Shown here in pieces: positions 13,224 through 15,242 of a stretch of DNA of 15,242 bases. Origin of the DNA: an uncultured Asticcacaulis sp. (lineage in GTDB: Bacteria; Pseudomonadota; Alphaproteobacteria; Caulobacterales; Caulobacteraceae). Numbering within the stretch: position 1 is the first letter of the stretch; every line of letters starts with the position of its first letter. The position numbers and the translations under genes are program-made. Location of the stretch: positions 1-15,242 of the forward strand of contig CAMLLA010000050.1 of assembly GCA_946480525.1 (NCBI GenBank), written 5' to 3'. The notes under the pieces are model-generated. The model searched no databases. It was not told where the DNA came from and saw nothing but the letters and a program-made list of their open reading frames with translations.

Positions 13224-15200
13224 CTAAATAAGCCCCTTGTCCTTGTACAACTGCTCCAGCACCGACAGCGGCACCGACCCGGCCAACATGCCCGTGTCGT
13301 GGAAAGCCTTGATATCGAACGCCCCGCCCTGCTTGCGCTTTTGCGCGTCGCGCAGGCGCAGCCAGGTGATCTTGCCCATCATGTAGCCCAGCGCCTGACC
13401 GGGCCAAACGCAATAGCGCTCGATTTCGGCCGTCACGGCGCTTTCGCTGTCGCCCATGGCGTCGCGCATATAGGTGATGGCCTGCTCACGGCTCCAGCCA
13501 AGATTGTGCATGCCGGTATCGACCACCAGCCGCACCGCGCGGAACAGCGCGTCGTGCAGGTAACCGATACGGCCCGGCGCGTCATCGTTGTAAATGCCCA
13601 TCTCCGACGCCAGCTGTTCGGAGTAGAGCGCCCAGCCTTCGACATTGGCATTGAAGGCCAGAAGCTTGCGCAAGGTCGGGATCCCCTGCGCTTCATTTTG
13701 GATCGTCAGCTGCATGTGGTGGCCGGGTATGGCCTCATGGCAGGTGAGTGTCGGCAACGTCCATTTCGGGTTGTTTCCCGTATCACGCAGGTTGATGTAA
13801 TAGGCCCCGGCGCGCGAACCGTCGATCGACCCCGGCATGTAATAGCCGCCGGGCGCCCCGGCTTCGGTCGCCACCGGCACGCGGCGGATCGACACCTTGG
13901 ATTTCGGCAGGACGCCGAAATAGCCGGGCAGCCGCGCCTCGACCTTGCGCACCAGACCGTTGAGGTCATTGAGCAGTTGGGTCTTGCCCTCTTCGGTATT
14001 GGGATAGAGGTACTTCGGGTCCGTATACATGGCGTGCATGCGCTCGCCGGGCGTTCCTTGCGTCATCCCCAATGCGCGCAAACGGCCATCGAGTTCCGAG
14101 CTTAGACGCGCCACCTGGTCGAGACCGATGGCATGGATCTCTTTCGCGCTGTCGTCGGTCGAGGTCGAAAGCCTTACGCACTGCGCATAGTAGGCTTCAC
14201 CGTTTGGCTGGTTGCGCACGCCGGCGTCGTGCTTAGCCTGGCCGGCCAGGCCCGACAGGATGTCGATCTGGCGCGTGAGCGCTTCGCGGACGGGGCCGGT
14301 CAAGCGTGCCGACGCGTCGTCGCGCCAGGTGCCGGCGATCCCGAGCGCCTGGGTCTTCGCGTCCAGGGCCGTAACGACCGGGCTATAGGCCGGATCCGTG
14401 TCGCGCAGCGCCGTAAGTTGCTGCATCGCTTTCTTAATGACGAAGTCGGGCGGGATGACGCCGCGGCCGGCGTCGGCGCGGATACGCTCGTTTTCCTGGT
14501 CGACCGCGCGGGCAAAATCATTCAGCCGCAGCAGATAGGATTCGGCGTCCGCCTTGTTGGCGATCTCGTGCTGGGTCGCCAGGAAGTCCGGCACGAACTG
14601 ATAGGCGCCGGTCAACTGACTGACGACATAGGGCGCCGCGAACCCGCCGGCGAAGACGCCATAGTCGCCATAGGCAAAGTTCTGCGCCAGGGTGAGCTGG
14701 TTTTCGTTGTCCCACAGGACGCTGTCGTAGTTCAGCCGGTCGGCCGCCGACAGATCGTTGCGATCGACGGCCCTGAGGGTCTGCACAGCACGGCGCAGGC
14801 GCGCGACGTTCGATGCCTTGGCGGCTTCGGAGCGATCGTCGAGCCTTGTCTTGGCGACGGCGAACTGCCCCTTGTCCAGTCCCGCAGAGGTCGCCTGCAC
14901 GGGCGACGCGGTAAACCACTCCCGCAGGATAAGGTCATAGGCGTTGTTGAGCTGAGCGGCCACTTCAGGCGCGGTGACGGCAGGCACGGGCGGCGGCGGA
15001 GGGGGCCTTGGCGCCTCGACCCTTTTCGGCGCGGTCTTCTTCTTGCCCTTGGTCGCCTTCTTGCTGCTCCTCTTTGACTTGGAAGAAGACTTCTTGCTTG
15101 CGGCCGCCTTCTTTTTCTTCTTGGGCGCCGCCAGGGCCTCGGCCGCCACGCTGCCGAACAAGGCCGCCAATGCGCCCACAACATACCGCCGGTCTACCAT
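13224..15200 (-). CDS. Exported DUF885-family metallohydrolase with lysine-rich linker (paralog 2)
   Basis: 658 residues from the ATG at 15200, preceded by GGAG at 5-nt spacing; a GTG two codons earlier overlaps that site and is less likely. The signal MVDRRYVVGALAALFGSVAA has a twin-arginine-like RR and ends near EALA. It is followed by a lysine/serine/alanine-rich stretch at 27-60 (16 Lys and 2 Arg in 34 residues), then six prolines at 66-71, then the DUF885 domain from about 78. The signature HEAIPGHH (488-495) and VEGWALYSEQLA are intact. It is collinear with paralog 1 along the whole enzyme part, both ending KDKGLI, which indicates tandem duplication. It probably acts in the periplasm or outside the cell as a metallopeptidase; the substrate is unknown. 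Its promoter lies beyond the window. Confidence 0.92.
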   Translation of the reverse strand: MVDRRYVVGALAALFGSVAAEALAAPKKKKKAAASKKSSSKSKRSSKKATKGKKKTAPKRVEAPRPPPPPPVPAVTAPEVAAQLNNAYDLILREWFTASPVQATSAGLDKGQFAVAKTRLDDRSEAAKASNVARLRRAVQTLRAVDRNDLSAADRLNYDSVLWDNENQLTLAQNFAYGDYGVFAGGFAAPYVVSQLTGAYQFVPDFLATQHEIANKADAESYLLRLNDFARAVDQENERIRADAGRGVIPPDFVIKKAMQQLTALRDTDPAYSPVVTALDAKTQALGIAGTWRDDASARLTGPVREALTRQIDILSGLAGQAKHDAGVRNQPNGEAYYAQCVRLSTSTDDSAKEIHAIGLDQVARLSSELDGRLRALGMTQGTPGERMHAMYTDPKYLYPNTEEGKTQLLNDLNGLVRKVEARLPGYFGVLPKSKVSIRRVPVATEAGAPGGYYMPGSIDGSRAGAYYINLRDTGNNPKWTLPTLTCHEAIPGHHMQLTIQNEAQGIPTLRKLLAFNANVEGWALYSEQLASEMGIYNDDAPGRIGYLHDALFRAVRLVVDTGMHNLGWSREQAITYMRDAMGDSESAVTAEIERYCVWPGQALGYMMGKITWLRLRDAQKRKQGGAFDIKAFHDTGMLAGSVPLSVLEQLYKDKGLI

Positions 15201-15242
15201 GCTCACTCCGCCACAAGCTCTTCTTTCATGGAAGCCTATGCG

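Overview
The window is high-GC proteobacterial DNA. Gene families, the wording of a TonB-plug-like segment, and two dispersed palindromic repeats of alphaproteobacterial type point to an alphaproteobacterium, most likely Caulobacterales (Asticcacaulis/Brevundimonas/Caulobacter-like) or a sphingomonad relative. The assignment is by inspection only. No rRNA, tRNA, CRISPR array or transposase was seen.

Layout, left to right. (1) 78-3704, minus: a 1208-residue, cysteine-free RTX protein with a type I secretion-like C-terminus and a strong terminator at 21-49. Two gapless copies of a domain closely resembling the I-like (beta-A) domain of animal integrin beta chains are embedded between its Ca2+-binding nonapeptide repeats. 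This is the most striking feature of the window. (2) 3705-4173: an unusually AT-rich gene-free gap with a CpG-centred, LacI/GntR-type operator-like palindrome. (3) 4174-5517, plus: a GntP-family gluconate/sugar-acid permease. (4) 5583-6844, plus: a tight three-gene unit of a 56-residue single-span membrane protein, an ECF sigma factor and a four-span probable anti-sigma factor, with an ECF-type promoter candidate in front. (5) 6841-10373, minus: a two-gene operon facing the sigma unit. It encodes a large exported VIT/vWA protein that also carries a piece of a TonB-receptor plug, a helical repeat region and a C-terminal DUF2135-like domain, then a GFA-family zinc protein overlapping it by 4 nt. 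(6) 10508-11061, plus: a DUF924 gene broken by a single-base frameshift. (7) 11057-11158: a dispersed palindromic repeat that supplies the stop codon of the ancestral DUF924 frame. (8) 11167-15200, minus: two tandem paralogous exported DUF885 metallohydrolases, separated by a second kind of dispersed repeat. The upstream paralog carries a histone-H1-like lysine-rich linker.

The genes do not form one pathway. The common theme is envelope and extracellular function: a secreted adhesin-like protein, an inner-membrane transporter, a membrane-sensed sigma switch, an exported vWA scaffold and two exported peptidase-like enzymes. Two unrelated proteins carry MIDAS metal-site motifs (the RTX/integrin-like protein and the VIT/vWA protein). 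No type I secretion ABC transporter or membrane-fusion gene and no LacI/GntR regulator lies in the window.
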